The notes under the pieces are model-generated. The model worked only from the letters and a program-made list of their open reading frames with translations, had not been told where the DNA came from and ran no database searches. 64,000 bases of DNA, from positions 40,058,001-40,122,000 of the forward strand of contig NC_070614.1 of the NCBI RefSeq assembly GCF_027172205.1. Reading direction: 5' to 3'. Of this stretch, positions 13,713 to 26,980 are shown piece after piece; position 1 is the stretch's first letter; every line of letters begins with the position of its first letter. A program made the translations under genes and the position numbers. The DNA comes from Podarcis raffonei. Lineage: Eukaryota; Chordata; Lepidosauria; Squamata; Lacertidae.

Positions 13713-13979
13713 GCTTTAAAAAAAGATGAGCGTTTACTTGCTAGCTTACCAAAACGGCCTGCAGCAGGAGCTGAGCAAACACAATAGGAAAAGATCCCAC
13801 CCATTATTTTTTTAGGGAGTGTCACAGCAGAACTCCTAGAGATCACCTCCTGGGATCCTTCTGCAAGAGCAGATGCAGCCACTGTGCTCAACACATTGGA
13901 ACAAAACACCCTGTGCCTGTAATTTTGGACCTTCCAAAAGTGCAGATATGGCACAGGTTTGTAGCTGGCAAACCTTGTA

Positions 13980-14201
13980 CAGTGGTACCTCAGGTTACAT
14001 ACGCTTCAGCTTACAGACTCTGCTAACCCAGAAATATTACCTCGGGTTAAGAACTTTGCTTCAGGATCAGAACAGAAATCGTGCTTCGGCAGTGCGGTGG
14101 CAGCAGGAGGCCCCATTAGCTAAAGTGGTGCTTCAGGTTAAGAACAGTTTCAGGTTAAGAACAGACCTCCAGAACGAAGTTCTTAACCTGAGGTACCACT
14201 G
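13980..14201. mobile_element. Tc1/mariner-type MITE (222 bp), TA-flanked
   Basis: Terminal inverted repeats begin CAGTGGTACCTCAGGTTA and end TAACCTGAGGTACCACTG, with TA on each side. Close relatives are at 36763-36988, 41136-41361 and 49535-49763. It encodes nothing. TA duplications and CAG termini suggest mobilisation by a Tc1/mariner or pogo (Tigger-like) transposase; this assignment is inferred. Confidence 0.85.
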
Positions 14202-14300
14202 TACACAATTGGTGCTTCCCACCCTCTACCACATCCCCACCAACACCAAACCTCCCGCCACCTGGCAAGGCCGCTTGTCTGGGTCTCCCATCCTAAGGAC

Positions 14301-17238
<2,938 letters not shown>

Positions 17239-17285
17239 TTAGGTTATCTTCCTATGACTACCTAAAAACTCAGAACAAAAAAATT

Positions 17286-17443
17286 TTTTTCCTTCCAGTA
17301 GCACCTTAAAGACCAACTAAGTTAGTTCTTGGTATGAGCTTTCGTGTGCATGCACTTAGTTGGTCTTTAAGGTGCTACTGGAAGGAAAAAATTTTTTTTG
17401 TTTTGACTATGGCAGACCAACACGGCTACCTATCTGTAACTAA
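17286..17443. repeat. Inverted LINE-tail dimer
   Basis: A left arm (ccttccagtagcacc, then rules for 'aaagaccaactaag') is followed by its reverse complement ending ggtgctactggaagg at about 17395, then a T-run and 'cagaccaacacggctacc'. A similar inverted arrangement occurs at 36496-36628. The single-copy unit looks like a non-LTR retrotransposon 3' tail; the inverted form could come from twin priming. Confidence 0.6.
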
Positions 17444-18644
17444 AAACTCAGAAAATCTGGAATGTGATAATGTTTGGGTCCCTGTGATGCTGGTGACTGC
17501 AAATGACCATCTCTCTACTTGGTTAAAGGGGCCACAGTCTGACAGCTGACCATGTTCTATATATAGGAGCTTTTCAGATTATTTGAAGTGGGATTCACCT
17601 ATAAGCTAGCTCCAGCTTCTGCGCCCCAATTTCTCCCCTCTACACCAGAAAAAACAATAATATCACATCAGTAAAGTGGACAATTTTTATTTTCTCCACC
17701 CCTTTTCATTTTTTTATGTTAGTATAGAAATATAATGGGTTCAATTTAAAAACCCTGTTTAAAAAAAGGAAGAAATGCTAATGGGACCTTCAGGGTAGAG
17801 TCCTCTTGTACAGGGTGCTAGCCAGCAACACCCTTTTGCAGGATATGTCAGTGTATTCTCTGCGCTGCCCCCCAACCAGCATTCTGTCCCAAACTTGCAA
17901 AAGTTTCCCAACATTCTGAGGCTGCCAAGCATATTCAGTTCTCATTGAACTGTTTTTTGGGATTGTTATACTCACCCCCTTGTTTTTTTACTCATGGTAT
18001 GCTGTTAGTAAAAGGAAAGGAAGCGAGGCTCACCCTGGTTCATAGCAGCCAACTCCTAGGGGCCCCAAAATAGAATATTTGAGGGGGCCAGCTGCCCAAA
18101 AGTTAATGGGAATTGCCATTCAAATGATGTGTGTAAGCTGCTTCTTGTGACTGATTATATGGGTCAGGGCTTACCTGCTCGCCAATATTTTATTCAAGTT
18201 GGCACCCCTGCCCTGGTTTTTCAGGGGGAGTGGGACACTGCCAGCCCCCACCTGCCAGCCTTCTTTCTTACTTACAACCAGTCCGGCTCTCCTGCTGATC
18301 TGTACACAAAGTTTACACAGTGGTTAAACTATGGCCAATCTTTTGTGGGCATCTGTTCTGATTTGTTTACTATGCAGACGTTCTCTGACAAGGACCATTC
18401 ATCTACATTCACCTCAAAGTTATTTGCAGGGTATTTCCATTTCTTTCTGGTAATCATTTATTCAGCCTACTTTTTGCAACACATTTCCCCATTACTTTCC
18501 AAACCTCAAGCAGCCCAGGTTTTTCTTTATTACTATTAAAGTCAATTTGTTGTGTGAATCCTTCCTGCAAAATACTGACAACAGCCTTGAGGCACTCAAA
18601 GTGGTTGCATCACTTTGCCCAAAGTCCCAGCTGAGGTTACCTCT
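17444..18644. other. Upstream flank of QPRT
   Basis: No second gene is recognisable. The 5' noncoding exon of QPRT may lie somewhere in 17.1-21.1 kb, but no single candidate stands out by eye. Confidence 0.4.
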
Positions 18645-18662
18645 AAAAAGTACTGTGTACTA

Positions 18663-19084
18663 AACTGGGAAAGGGGGGGGGTGGAGTTTGGGAATCCAAA
18701 GGGTGTATAATTATAATTTGTTTTGTTTTTACTTTTGTTATCTGTTTGAGAATCGAGGAAATCGTGGAAGGGAATTTAGGCCGACTTTAGAAAAAGGTTT
18801 TAAGAATAAGCACTGATGTATTATTATTGATGTTTATAAGGCAAAATTGGTTTTTTAAAATGAACTAAATATAAAAAGGTGAAAAATTAGGGATAAGAAC
18901 TTGTTGAACCAACAATTTGAATTGGAATACAAGAGGGGGAGGTGTGGGGAAGTCAGGGAAATATGTTATTGAAAATAAGGATTGTGAATTCTATGTGTTT
19001 TTAAACTTTTTTGTTTTTTGTTTTTTGATTTTTTAATGTATTACAATGGAAAATCTTAATAAATATTTTTTAAAAAATAAAAAT
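18663..19084 (+). mobile_element. L1 LINE 3' end with exact target-site duplication
   Basis: A 5'-truncated L1-like 3' untranslated tail ending in an AATAAA-containing, A-rich tail (about 19056-19089). It is flanked by an 18-base direct repeat, AAAAAGTACTGTGTACTA, at 18645-18662 and 19085-19102. The perfect duplication suggests a fairly recent insertion. Confidence 0.85.
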
Positions 19085-19449
19085 AAAAAGTACTGTGTAC
19101 TAGGGCAGGGGTGTGTGGGTGTGGGTATGGCTGTGGGTGAGAGAGAGAGATGGGTGTGGGGAGAAAAAAAACTGGACTGCCTAAGCAAAAAGCCCTGCGG
19201 AACAGAGGTTAAAACCCAACTTTTCCTCATTAGGCTCACTTATTTTTTAATAGATGTGGTCAGTGCTTTTTTTCGGGAGGATGAAGGGGTACACATACCC
19301 CTAAATATTTTGTGAATCTAAGTTTGGCCTCATTGAGGGGCAGTATTTCAATATGAGTAGGAAAATGAGAGTGCCCCTAAACGTTTTTTAAAGAAAAAAA
19401 GCACTGGATGTAGTTATTTATTCTAACTTTTACCTGCTGTTAGTACTAG

Positions 19450-19451
<2 letters not shown>

Positions 19452-19513
<62 letters not shown>
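19452..19513. repeat. Compound (TG)n(AG)n microsatellite
   Basis: About 14 TG units run directly into about 17 AG units. Confidence 0.95.
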
Positions 19514-19516
<3 letters not shown>

Positions 19517-20185
19517 GGAGGGTGAGAGTCCAGCATTTAAAACCAAGAGCATAAAAAGGGAGCCTTTAAAAAAGCAACATATTAAAGCAATACATTTCTC
19601 CCCAAACCCAACAAAATGTGAACCAATAAAGAAAAAAACCAACTGTTAAGCCACAGTAACTAGACCAGACAAGGCAGTTCTAGGATTCCCCCTTCCACCT
19701 CTAAAGTTCTGTGGGCATCCCAGATGTAGCTAGTTTAAAAGAGGCAACGTTGGTTGCTTACCTGACTATCCAGGCTCCAAAATGTCTCTCTGCAACTTTT
19801 TCTCTTGTCTAACTGGTTGCACAAGAGAAATTTCCTGAATTCCTGAGGGGTGGGAGGCTGTACAATGAGGGGTGGGATTAGGACCACGATGATTGCTTTT
19901 GGCACTTTGGACCCTTGTTTTTCCCTTGTATAAATAACTTCTCCTGCACAGCTGTACCGTATCAGGGCCAAAGTAGGCAAAGCTCTATCCAAAGGATCAG
20001 CAATTGCATCAGCAGCCTTTTAGAAGTATTGGAAAATAATGCAACAGAACATCTGCACCACTGGCAACAATGGTGACGGTCTTTTCATTAAAATACTATT
20101 TCCAGCATTTGTTAAAAAGAAAACAGAATAGGGAGGGGGTAGTTATGGGAGCCGTACAGGATGATAGGTGCATCATCGTCATCAT

Positions 20186-20636
20186 CCGTGCTGGATTTAC
20201 GTATAAGCTAAACAAGCAATAGTTTAGGGCCCCACTCTATTGCGGGGCCCCAAAAAACTTAAAGGGGGGAAAAACCTGGATGTACATTTCCAAAATATAA
20301 GATAAAAAAACAAATAAAATAAAACCTACATATAGCAACAGTGTTTTGTGTTGTGCAGCCTCCTATGATGTAAGTAATGGGCCCTGCCTGCTAGCCTGCT
20401 CCCTAAAATATCACTGGTTTGCTCATTTCTCTCTCTTTCTTCTTAATTGTATTTCAGTTCAACAATTACTATGATAAAATACATATTTTGTTATGTGCAA
20501 ATGGCTTTAGATACCTATTAGGTCCATAAATTACCATACAGCATATATTCAACACAAAAAACAGCGACAATTTTTTGTTGACCAAGGACAGCTGGGCATA
20601 TAAAGGGCCCCGTTACCTTCAGTAAATCCGTCCCTG
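20186..20636. mobile_element. hAT-type MITE (451 bp) with 8-bp TSD
   Basis: The ends are imperfect inverted repeats (CCGTGCTGGATTTACG at left; GTAAATCCGTCCCTG at right). A perfect 8-base direct repeat, GTCATCAT, flanks it at 20178-20185 and 20637-20644. The interior has the paired words gggccccac and ggggccccaaaaaa. A second copy is at 34944-35346. Eight-base duplications point to the hAT superfamily. Confidence 0.85.
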
Positions 20637-21084
20637 GTCATCATTCGTGCTCCTTGTAAAAATCCAGACAGCTCACATGAACTGTGCAGAAAAAAACTCT
20701 CAACTGGAAGCACCTTAAATTGCTGGAACTTCTATTTTACTAGGGATAAGGCCAGCGCAACAACTCTTAAAATGAAAACGCAGATTTGAGAGAATGCGCA
20801 AGAAAGGACCAGCTGAAAGTTTTATGGATTTTTGCATCTTCCTGACTGAGGAATCCCTGCGAGAAGAAACCGCGCCTTTCACGCAGTTTCCTCCCATATA
20901 TATGCCTGTATTTTGTGTACAATATTGAACCTATTATATTTCTTATATTTATATTATTTTTATTCGCTTATTTAGTATTAGTTTATGATATTTTATGATA
21001 TTGTTGTGGTCTATATATAGGAGATATATATAAAGTCAATCCGGATTTTTCTTTTCCTGTAACTCCTTGAGCCGGCCGCTTCTT

Positions 21085-21230
21085 TGCATATTTAAGACTC
21101 TATCCCGGCGCCTCTTCCTTCTATACTGTACTCGCTATTTGCTGCCTCTCCTCCGATTGGGCGCGACCCTCTGCTCGTTTTGATTGGTTGCAGTGATCCG
21201 CTCGCCTTCCATCAGCCACCTTTGATTGGG
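21085..21230 (+). promoter_or_regulatory. DCTPP1: GC-rich promoter with three inverted CCAAT boxes
   Basis: Three GATTGG motifs (inverted CCAAT, NF-Y sites) lie at 21155-21160, 21182-21187 and 21224-21229. A weak TATA-like CATATTTAAG is at about 21087-21096. The flanking 21.05-21.48 kb is the most CpG-rich part of the spacer. This is typical of a housekeeping promoter. It sits between the divergent QPRT and DCTPP1 genes, so two-way activity is possible but not shown. Confidence 0.65.
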
Positions 21231-21275
21231 CCGCAGCTGCGTTCGTCACACCCTTTGTACACTACCAGAGTGGCG

Positions 21276-21329
21276 ATGGTGGGTTGGCTTTCCTGCCCTG
21301 AACCCGGGAAAACGCGCGTGGTTTGTTAG
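21276..21329 (+). other. Possible upstream ORF in DCTPP1 exon 1
   Basis: A 17-codon reading frame starts with ATG in context gcgATGG and ends with TAG. It lies in the candidate noncoding first exon, which would end at the donor CAG|GTAGGT (21372/21373). Any effect on translation is inferred. Confidence 0.35.
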
Positions 21330-21739
21330 GAGGGGACGGGTCCTGCCTCCTCTGTTGTCCTTTGTAGCCCAGGTAGGTTGTGTATGTTGCTTTGCTTTCG
21401 TTGAGAGCCAGACATGAGAGTTGCAGAGAATACTCAGGGAGAGGTGTGTGTGCGCGCGCGCGCGTGCCGGGGGGTTTCCTGTGGTTTCTTAAGGGCGAGG
21501 GAAAGAGCCTTCTGCACATGCTCAAGTGATGTGCGCTCACTTCTGTTTTTTCAGGGCGTGAGCCGTGGTACTGAAAGCAGACTTTATGCAGCTCAGCACT
21601 GGAGAGTATTGGCTTAGAAAAAAATCTAATTCTGGGTGGGGGGCGCACACAGATGTGATGCACCTACAACTCCCTATGTGCCTGCAGCAGAGAAGCCACA
21701 GAGTCCTGTGTAGGTGGCATAAGTTTGAAGCACGTGACT

Positions 21740-22225
21740 TCTCCCAAATCATCCTGGGAAGTGTAGTTTGTTAAGGGTGCATGGAATTGTTGCTCAGCGA
21801 GGATTACGCTACAAGTTCCCAGGACTCTTTGGAGGGAAGTGTTTTACATGTACGGTGCATAATGCAGCCAGAGATTTAGCCAACATCAGTCATATTCTGG
21901 GAAGACCCATTGAAATGAATAGACATAACTGACTTAGGTCCATTAATTTCATTGGGTCTACTCTGAGTATAACTTGGTTGGATACAACCTGCAGACAGTG
22001 TTCACATGTTGGAAAAGGCACAGGAGTTGCCATTCTCAGAGTTCCCTGTGAAGAGGGATTGGTCTTTAAACTACCCTGGAAATTGTAACACTTGGAGGGG
22101 AATAGGGGTCTCCTAACCACTCTCAGCACCCTTAACAAACTACAGCTCCCATAATTCTTTAGGGGAAGCCATGACTGCTTAAAGTGGTATCACAAGGCTT
22201 TAAATGTATGGTGTGAATGAAGCTT
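21740..22225. repeat. Fold-back repeat copies in DCTPP1 intron 1
   Basis: Paired words in opposite orientation, 'gggaagtgtagtttgttaag' near 21758 and 'cttaacaaactacagctccc' near 22130, plus 'tttaaatgtatggtgtgaat' at the end, mark one or two copies of the family fully seen at 50028-50330. An internal piece at 21895-21990 belongs to the 'gaagtaagtcc' family in diverged form. Confidence 0.55.
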
Positions 22226-22298
22226 CAGCTAAATTCTTTATCCTTTACTGCTAACAACCACTTTGTTCAGCGAGCTTCTCTCCCTGCATCTCTTTCAG

Positions 22299-22598
22299 GC
22301 CTGGTCAATCATGGCATCATCGAAGAGGGCTGCCAGTGAGGGAAAGTATTGCAGAGACTGGGAGGAAGAGGAGGATTTGAAGGTCTGGCTTTGCCCTGTG
22401 GCAGGAGACAATGGCAAAGCAGCCTGCAGGTTCTGCAAGGGTACGATGCCTGCTGGCTACTCTGACCTTCGGCTGCACATGGCCACGGCTGAGCATCAGA
22501 AGCATTTGCCTCCAGGCTGTTCTGTGCCTTCGGCTGAGGATGGGCTTGGTGACCTGAAGCATTCTGGTACTGGAGCCACCATGCCTAGGAGGACAGAG
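22299..22598 (+). CDS. BED-like zinc-finger exon spliced to DCTPP1
   Basis: The exon opens after an acceptor (ctctttcag) and closes at GAG|GTAACA. From ATG 22311 it encodes 96 residues. The pattern is W-L-C-P-V, then C39-x2-C42-x13-H56-x5-H62 (H65 as alternative last ligand), with DLRLHMATAEH in the helix. This is the layout of BED/TTF-like fingers found in hAT-type transposases and proteins domesticated from them. The exon ends in phase 0 and the following DCTPP1 exon begins in phase 0 and is open through the join. Its function is unknown; nucleic-acid or protein binding is the family expectation. It could instead be a separate upstream coding exon used in only some transcripts. Confidence 0.75.
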
Positions 22599-25522
22599 GT
22601 AACAAACAGGAGATGTCCTATGAGAGGGTTGTGTCTATGTGTGAGCAGAAAGGTGTTATGTGAGTTGTAATTCCAGGGTTTCTGGAAGCATATCCAGAAT
22701 ATCTTATCAGTATTGTGTATATATGTACCTCCAGAATATCCTGTGGATAGAAATATCCTGTGGGTATGCATAGAAGTATATAAGTACAGTATAGCATATT
22801 CTATTATTATTATTATATTTATTTATTTAGCCTATACTTTTGGGGGACAAGTGGGGCTTTGGGCCAGCAGGGAACAGATTAGTGCTTGACCTAAAATAGC
22901 TGCCAGGTTTAGCTTGCAACGCCCAATCTCAACAATTTTAAACTGCCAATAGCAAACTGATGGGGGAAAAATCCTTACTAGTTGGTTGGAATGAAGGCGC
23001 ACAGTTACCGTGACTTCCTTTGCCAGGCATTGTTCCCATTGGCCAGTTCACCAAAGGCAAAAGAGGAAGAAATGGATGAGGTGTTGGTGAGGAACAGGAA
23101 CGGAAATTCAGCAGAGGCATTTCAGTTCAGCGGTGAGCCTACCTTGGAAGACATGTGAGACACCTTTCTTTCTCTCTTCCCACCTCACAGGCCCCACATT
23201 TATGGTTCACCCTCTCCTCCTTCCCACCCCCAAATCTGGACCAATGTACAGGGGTCATTGGTGCCGTTTGGGACTGGTAGGGCAGAAGGTGGGGAGACTA
23301 ACAGTAGGTGGCGCCAGAGCCACTGTAGGCGGAGCCATCCCCTGGCTGGTTGTAAGTGGCAGGGAAGTGGAGACTAGCCAAGAGCAAGTCTGAAGCTGCT
23401 GTGGCAGTGCCCCCTTCGCCCTAATGGACCAGCCTCTGCTGAACACATCATCAACCTCTTTTCACCTCTCTGTCTCTCCCACAGCCGAAGACTCCAGTCT
23501 GGTTTCACAGCCGAGCGTGGCTGGGGGAAGTACCACCAACCTCGGAATCTGCTGCTTGCCCTCGTTGGGGAGGTTGGGGAGTTGGCGGAGCTCTTGTGAG
23601 TACGGGTGACGGGATTGCAGAGTAGGCCTCCCTCCACGGGCAGTATTTTGGGGAGGGAAGGGAAGGAGAGGATGTAGGCCTAAAGGTGCTTTCATAGAAT
23701 CAGAAGGGTCCTTGGCGATCATCCGATCCAGCCTTTGCCAATCTGGTGGCCTCCAGAGGTTGTTGGACTACAACTCCCATCAGCTGGCACCACCTCCTGA
23801 GGTACTCTGTTCCACTCTCAAACAGCTCTTACTGTCAGAAAGTTCTTCCTGATGTTTAGTCGGAATCTTTCTTGTAACTAGAATCTGTTGGTTCGAGGCC
23901 TGTCCTCCAGAGCAGGAGAGAACAAATTTGCTCTGTCTTCCATGGGACAGCCCTGGAGATATTTGAAGATGGCTATCATATCTCCTCTCAGTCTCAATGG
24001 AACGGTTTCCCTCTGGAGGTTGTGGACTCTCCTTCCTTGGAGGCTTTTAAGCAGAGGTTGGGTGGCCCTCTGTCATGGATTCTTTAGCTGAGATTCCTGC
24101 ATTGAACTAGATGACCCTCAGTTCTATGATTCTTTTTCAGGCTAAACATACCCAGCTCCTTCAACTGTTCCTCACAAGGCTTGGTTGCCAGACCCTTGGT
24201 TGTCCTCTGCACACGTTCCAGATTGTTAGTTTCATTCTTAAGTGGCATTGCCCAGAACTGGGCACTCAGGGTAACACTTCATGCATCTGATGGAGTGGTC
24301 TACAGTTGACGAAAGCTCACGCCACAATAAAGTTGTTAGCCTTTAAGATGGTGACGGGGTGGACCCCTTTTCAGCCCTAGAGCCGCATTCCCCTTTCCCG
24401 GAGACAAAAGTGGGCAGAGCAATCAGTCTAAAGGAATTTAACCTTCCATTGGGCCTGTAGGAAAGAGCTATTCCGCCTGGCCTTTAATTTGAATTCAGCC
24501 TGATCTTTTATTTCCCTTCTCTTCCCTCCCCCTCCCCTTTTATGAAGATCACCTGCTCTGAGACCCCACAGCTAATTCTCCCCTGGCCTCCTCGCTGGCC
24601 CAAATAAGACCAATTCAGCCAGCTAGCCCTGGGGATTATCTAATGCTTATTTCCCCTAAATTGATTTTTGATTTTTGAATTTTATTGTTGTTCATGTTTT
24701 TATACTGTATTTTATGCTGCTTTTATAATTAAGTGTTTTACTTTTTTTTGTTAGCCGCCCTGAGCCCGGTTTTTGAACCGGGAAGGGCAGGGTATAAATA
24801 AAAAATTATTATTATTATTATTATTAAATTTTATCTTCGTAAGGTAGGTTAATGTCTACACGCATCTTTCTCTGCCCTTCAAGGACACATTTGAGCCAGG
24901 CAAAACCTCTCAAGGAGGCTGGGGGAAGAGGGTGAGTCCTAAGCAGAGTTCCAAGAGCGAGGCAGAGAGGCCTAGTGGGCGCAGTCAGCCCTCAGGTGCC
25001 TCTCTCCTGCTTTAAGGTGTCCCAAGAGCCTTTGCTGCAACAAACCACCATGACTTCCCTTTGGAAGCTTCAAATCCCTTCTTAGCTCCTTTCCCTCCTC
25101 ACGCCATCGTTTCTCCCCTGTTGCCCTTTAGCCAGTGGCGGGAAGAAGCCCCTGAAGGCCTCCCGGGCTGGACGGCACCTGAGCGTGAAGCCCTCTCTGA
25201 TGAGCTCAGCGATGTCCTCATCTACCTGGTGGCTCTGGCGGACAAGTGCCGCGTGGACCTTCCCTCGGCCGCCCTCCGCAAGATAGGGAAGAACCGCCTC
25301 AAATACCCGGCTGAGCGAGTTTACGGGTCGTCCAAGAAATACACCGAATATGAGAAGCAACAGGGCGATGCTGCTGCTTCCGGAGCAGCAAGGGGAGAAA
25401 ACTTTTGTGTGGCTTTGGGAGGCTCCCGTCCTCTGGACACAAGCTGCGGGAACTCAAATGGCGCTGGGGCTTCAGGGCTCAGGCAGGGCAGCGCCTCAAA
25501 ACAGGCCTCTACTTCGTCGTAG
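22311..25522 (+). CDS. DCTPP1: dCTP pyrophosphatase 1 with N-terminal zinc finger
   Basis: DCTPP1 hydrolyses dCTP and modified dCTPs to the monophosphate and pyrophosphate, cleaning the nucleotide pool. Coding exons: 22311-22598, 23027-23154, 23485-23595 and 25132-25522; phases 0, 2 and 2 match, giving 305 residues. An alternative start, ATG 23072, would give 194 residues, nearer the human 170. The MazG-fold part is clear: FSGEPTLEDIRRL, HQPRNLLLALVGEVGELAEL and DELSDVLIYLVALADKCRVD. Mg2+ ligands E168, E171, E200 and D203 are present, and KYTEY marks the conserved end. The tail after it is about 55 residues, Gly/Ser/Ala-rich and longer than in mammals. The zinc-finger N-terminus is the unusual part. 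Enzyme identity is sure; use of the finger exon is inferred from splice signals and frame. Confidence 0.9.
23693..24290 (-). mobile_element. CR1 LINE, interrupted by a second CR1
   Basis: On the minus strand, CR1 3' sequence spans 23693-23988 and resumes at about 24133-24290 (words complementary to ggctaaacatacccagctcc and actgggcactcagggt). Between them, about 23989-24132 reads as a plus-strand CR1 3' end (gaggcttttaagcagaggtt, then gaactagatgaccctcag and ctatgattct). A later CR1 copy thus landed in an older one in opposite orientation. A palindromic-MITE-like piece (gactacaactcccatcag) sits near 23765. Confidence 0.7.
24735..24832 (+). repeat. LINE 3' tail with (ATT)n
   Basis: The words gttagccgccctgagccc, gggaagggcagggtataaat and a run of ATT mark the 3' end of a common reptile non-LTR retrotransposon. 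It lies in DCTPP1 intron 4. The exact family is not assigned. Confidence 0.65.
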
Positions 25523-26698
25523 TCTTTTGTGAGAGGAGTCTAGAAAGCGCTAATGCAAAGGGAGCAATGTGGGGAGGGAAGGGTGCTGCCATTATTTCCT
25601 CCCTCTCCTTTTATGTTTTTGAAGGTTTAGACTATGCTCACTCCAGTGAGGAAAGGAGCCCTATCTGACAGGGGAATTGAAAGTGACTAGTCTGTGGGGG
25701 AAGGCCCTTCACTCTACGCAGGCATTATGACTTTACCTCAGATGTGAAACTGACAAGGGCCTTCTACACACTTGGCCTCCTGACTAGGGCCCAGTTAGAT
25801 GCCTCCATCTTAGATTTTGTTTTTTAAGAAAAGAAGCTGTGGGAAGCTGCCTGTTTGAACTGACTAATGGGAGGTTAGGGCTGCTTTGCATCTGAATTTT
25901 TCCTCAAGCTTTTTCCCCACTATCCACTGGTGTGTGTGGAAGAGATGCATTTCCCCCATGGGTGTAAGAGCAGCTTGAGAAGCCCCTTTAAGCAGGGAAA
26001 TGGTTGGAGCGGGGACCCTCGCCAGGGTCCTTCCTCTGCTCAAACTGGCAGTCTCCTGTGGCTGTTTTCATTTTAATACGTACATGGCCTTCAGCTCCTG
26101 AGAGACTATATCTTTTTCAGGCTGCGTCGTCGTATGTCCAATCAACAACCATATTGGCTTTCTTGGTTACAGCATTACATTGAGAGCTTAAGAGTTACAA
26201 TTTTTCTATTCTGAAAAAAATGACTTATTTTAGTATTGTCTCCTTGAGGCCTCATCCGCTGCCCAGTTTTTCAGCTATCCATGTGACCTCATGACCCTCA
26301 TTTCAAATAATAGTGCAGCACTTTTGTTGCTGAGTACTTCTGTCTGTCACAGTTAAATTTCTCTGGAGAAATAATCCTGAATAAATAGATCAAGTGGAAG
26401 TGAAAATAGGAATCCGTAGAGGAGCATCTGTTTGATGACAGGCTTCTTTGGAGATACATATTTTGTGCATGATAGTTTGTGGGAAAGTAGATGCATACAA
26501 ATGATTTGGAGATCTGTTACGAAGCCAGTCTTCAGCCGTGTAAAATACATTTTATTTCCATTGAGCAGTCAGTCATTGCGTCTTATTGAAAGATACTAAA
26601 ACAGTCAGTGGACAATGGTGGGGTGAGGGCTGGGGGGTTGGAGAAAGAAGGGATATATATACACATATATATGATAGACAGTGTGATAATTTCTTAAG
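25523..26698. other. Convergent spacer, DCTPP1/SEPTIN1 3' ends
   Basis: This holds the DCTPP1 3' untranslated region and the far 3' end of SEPTIN1. A plus-strand AATAAA at 26382-26387 could end DCTPP1, and a minus-strand AATAAA at 26556-26551 could end SEPTIN1, 425 bases after its stop. No other gene is seen. Confidence 0.45.
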
Positions 26699-26826
26699 CC
26701 AGGGTTGGGGGACCTGTGGCCCTCTGCATATTGTGGGGACTCCAACTCCCATCAGCCTAAACTAGCATGGGCAAAGATCAGGGATGTTGGGAGTTGTAGT
26801 CCAGTAACATCTGGAAGTCCACAGGG
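26699..26826. repeat. Palindromic MITE copy
   Basis: Inverted halves: gactccaactcccatcagcc at about 26738 against tgttgggagttgtagtccag at about 26784, with outer words 'ggggacctgtggccct' and 'ccacaggggt'. Confidence 0.7.
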
Positions 26827-26980
26827 GTTTTCTCTCTCAAATACATAGCATACCCACCAATACTTAACTCTTCCATTTCCATTACCAGTGTGGCCCCCTG
26901 ATTTGGCCACATAGTTGCAGAATTAAGTCTCTTTCCATTGGGATTCTCATAGCACTGTGGGAAAGGAGCTCTGCTGCCTT

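Noticed and set aside
25061-25131. A Met upstream of DCTPP1 exon 5 as a separate start
   Set aside because: The stretch before 25132 is intronic with a clear polypyrimidine tract and AG, and the phase-2 join to exon 4 restores the conserved LFQW.
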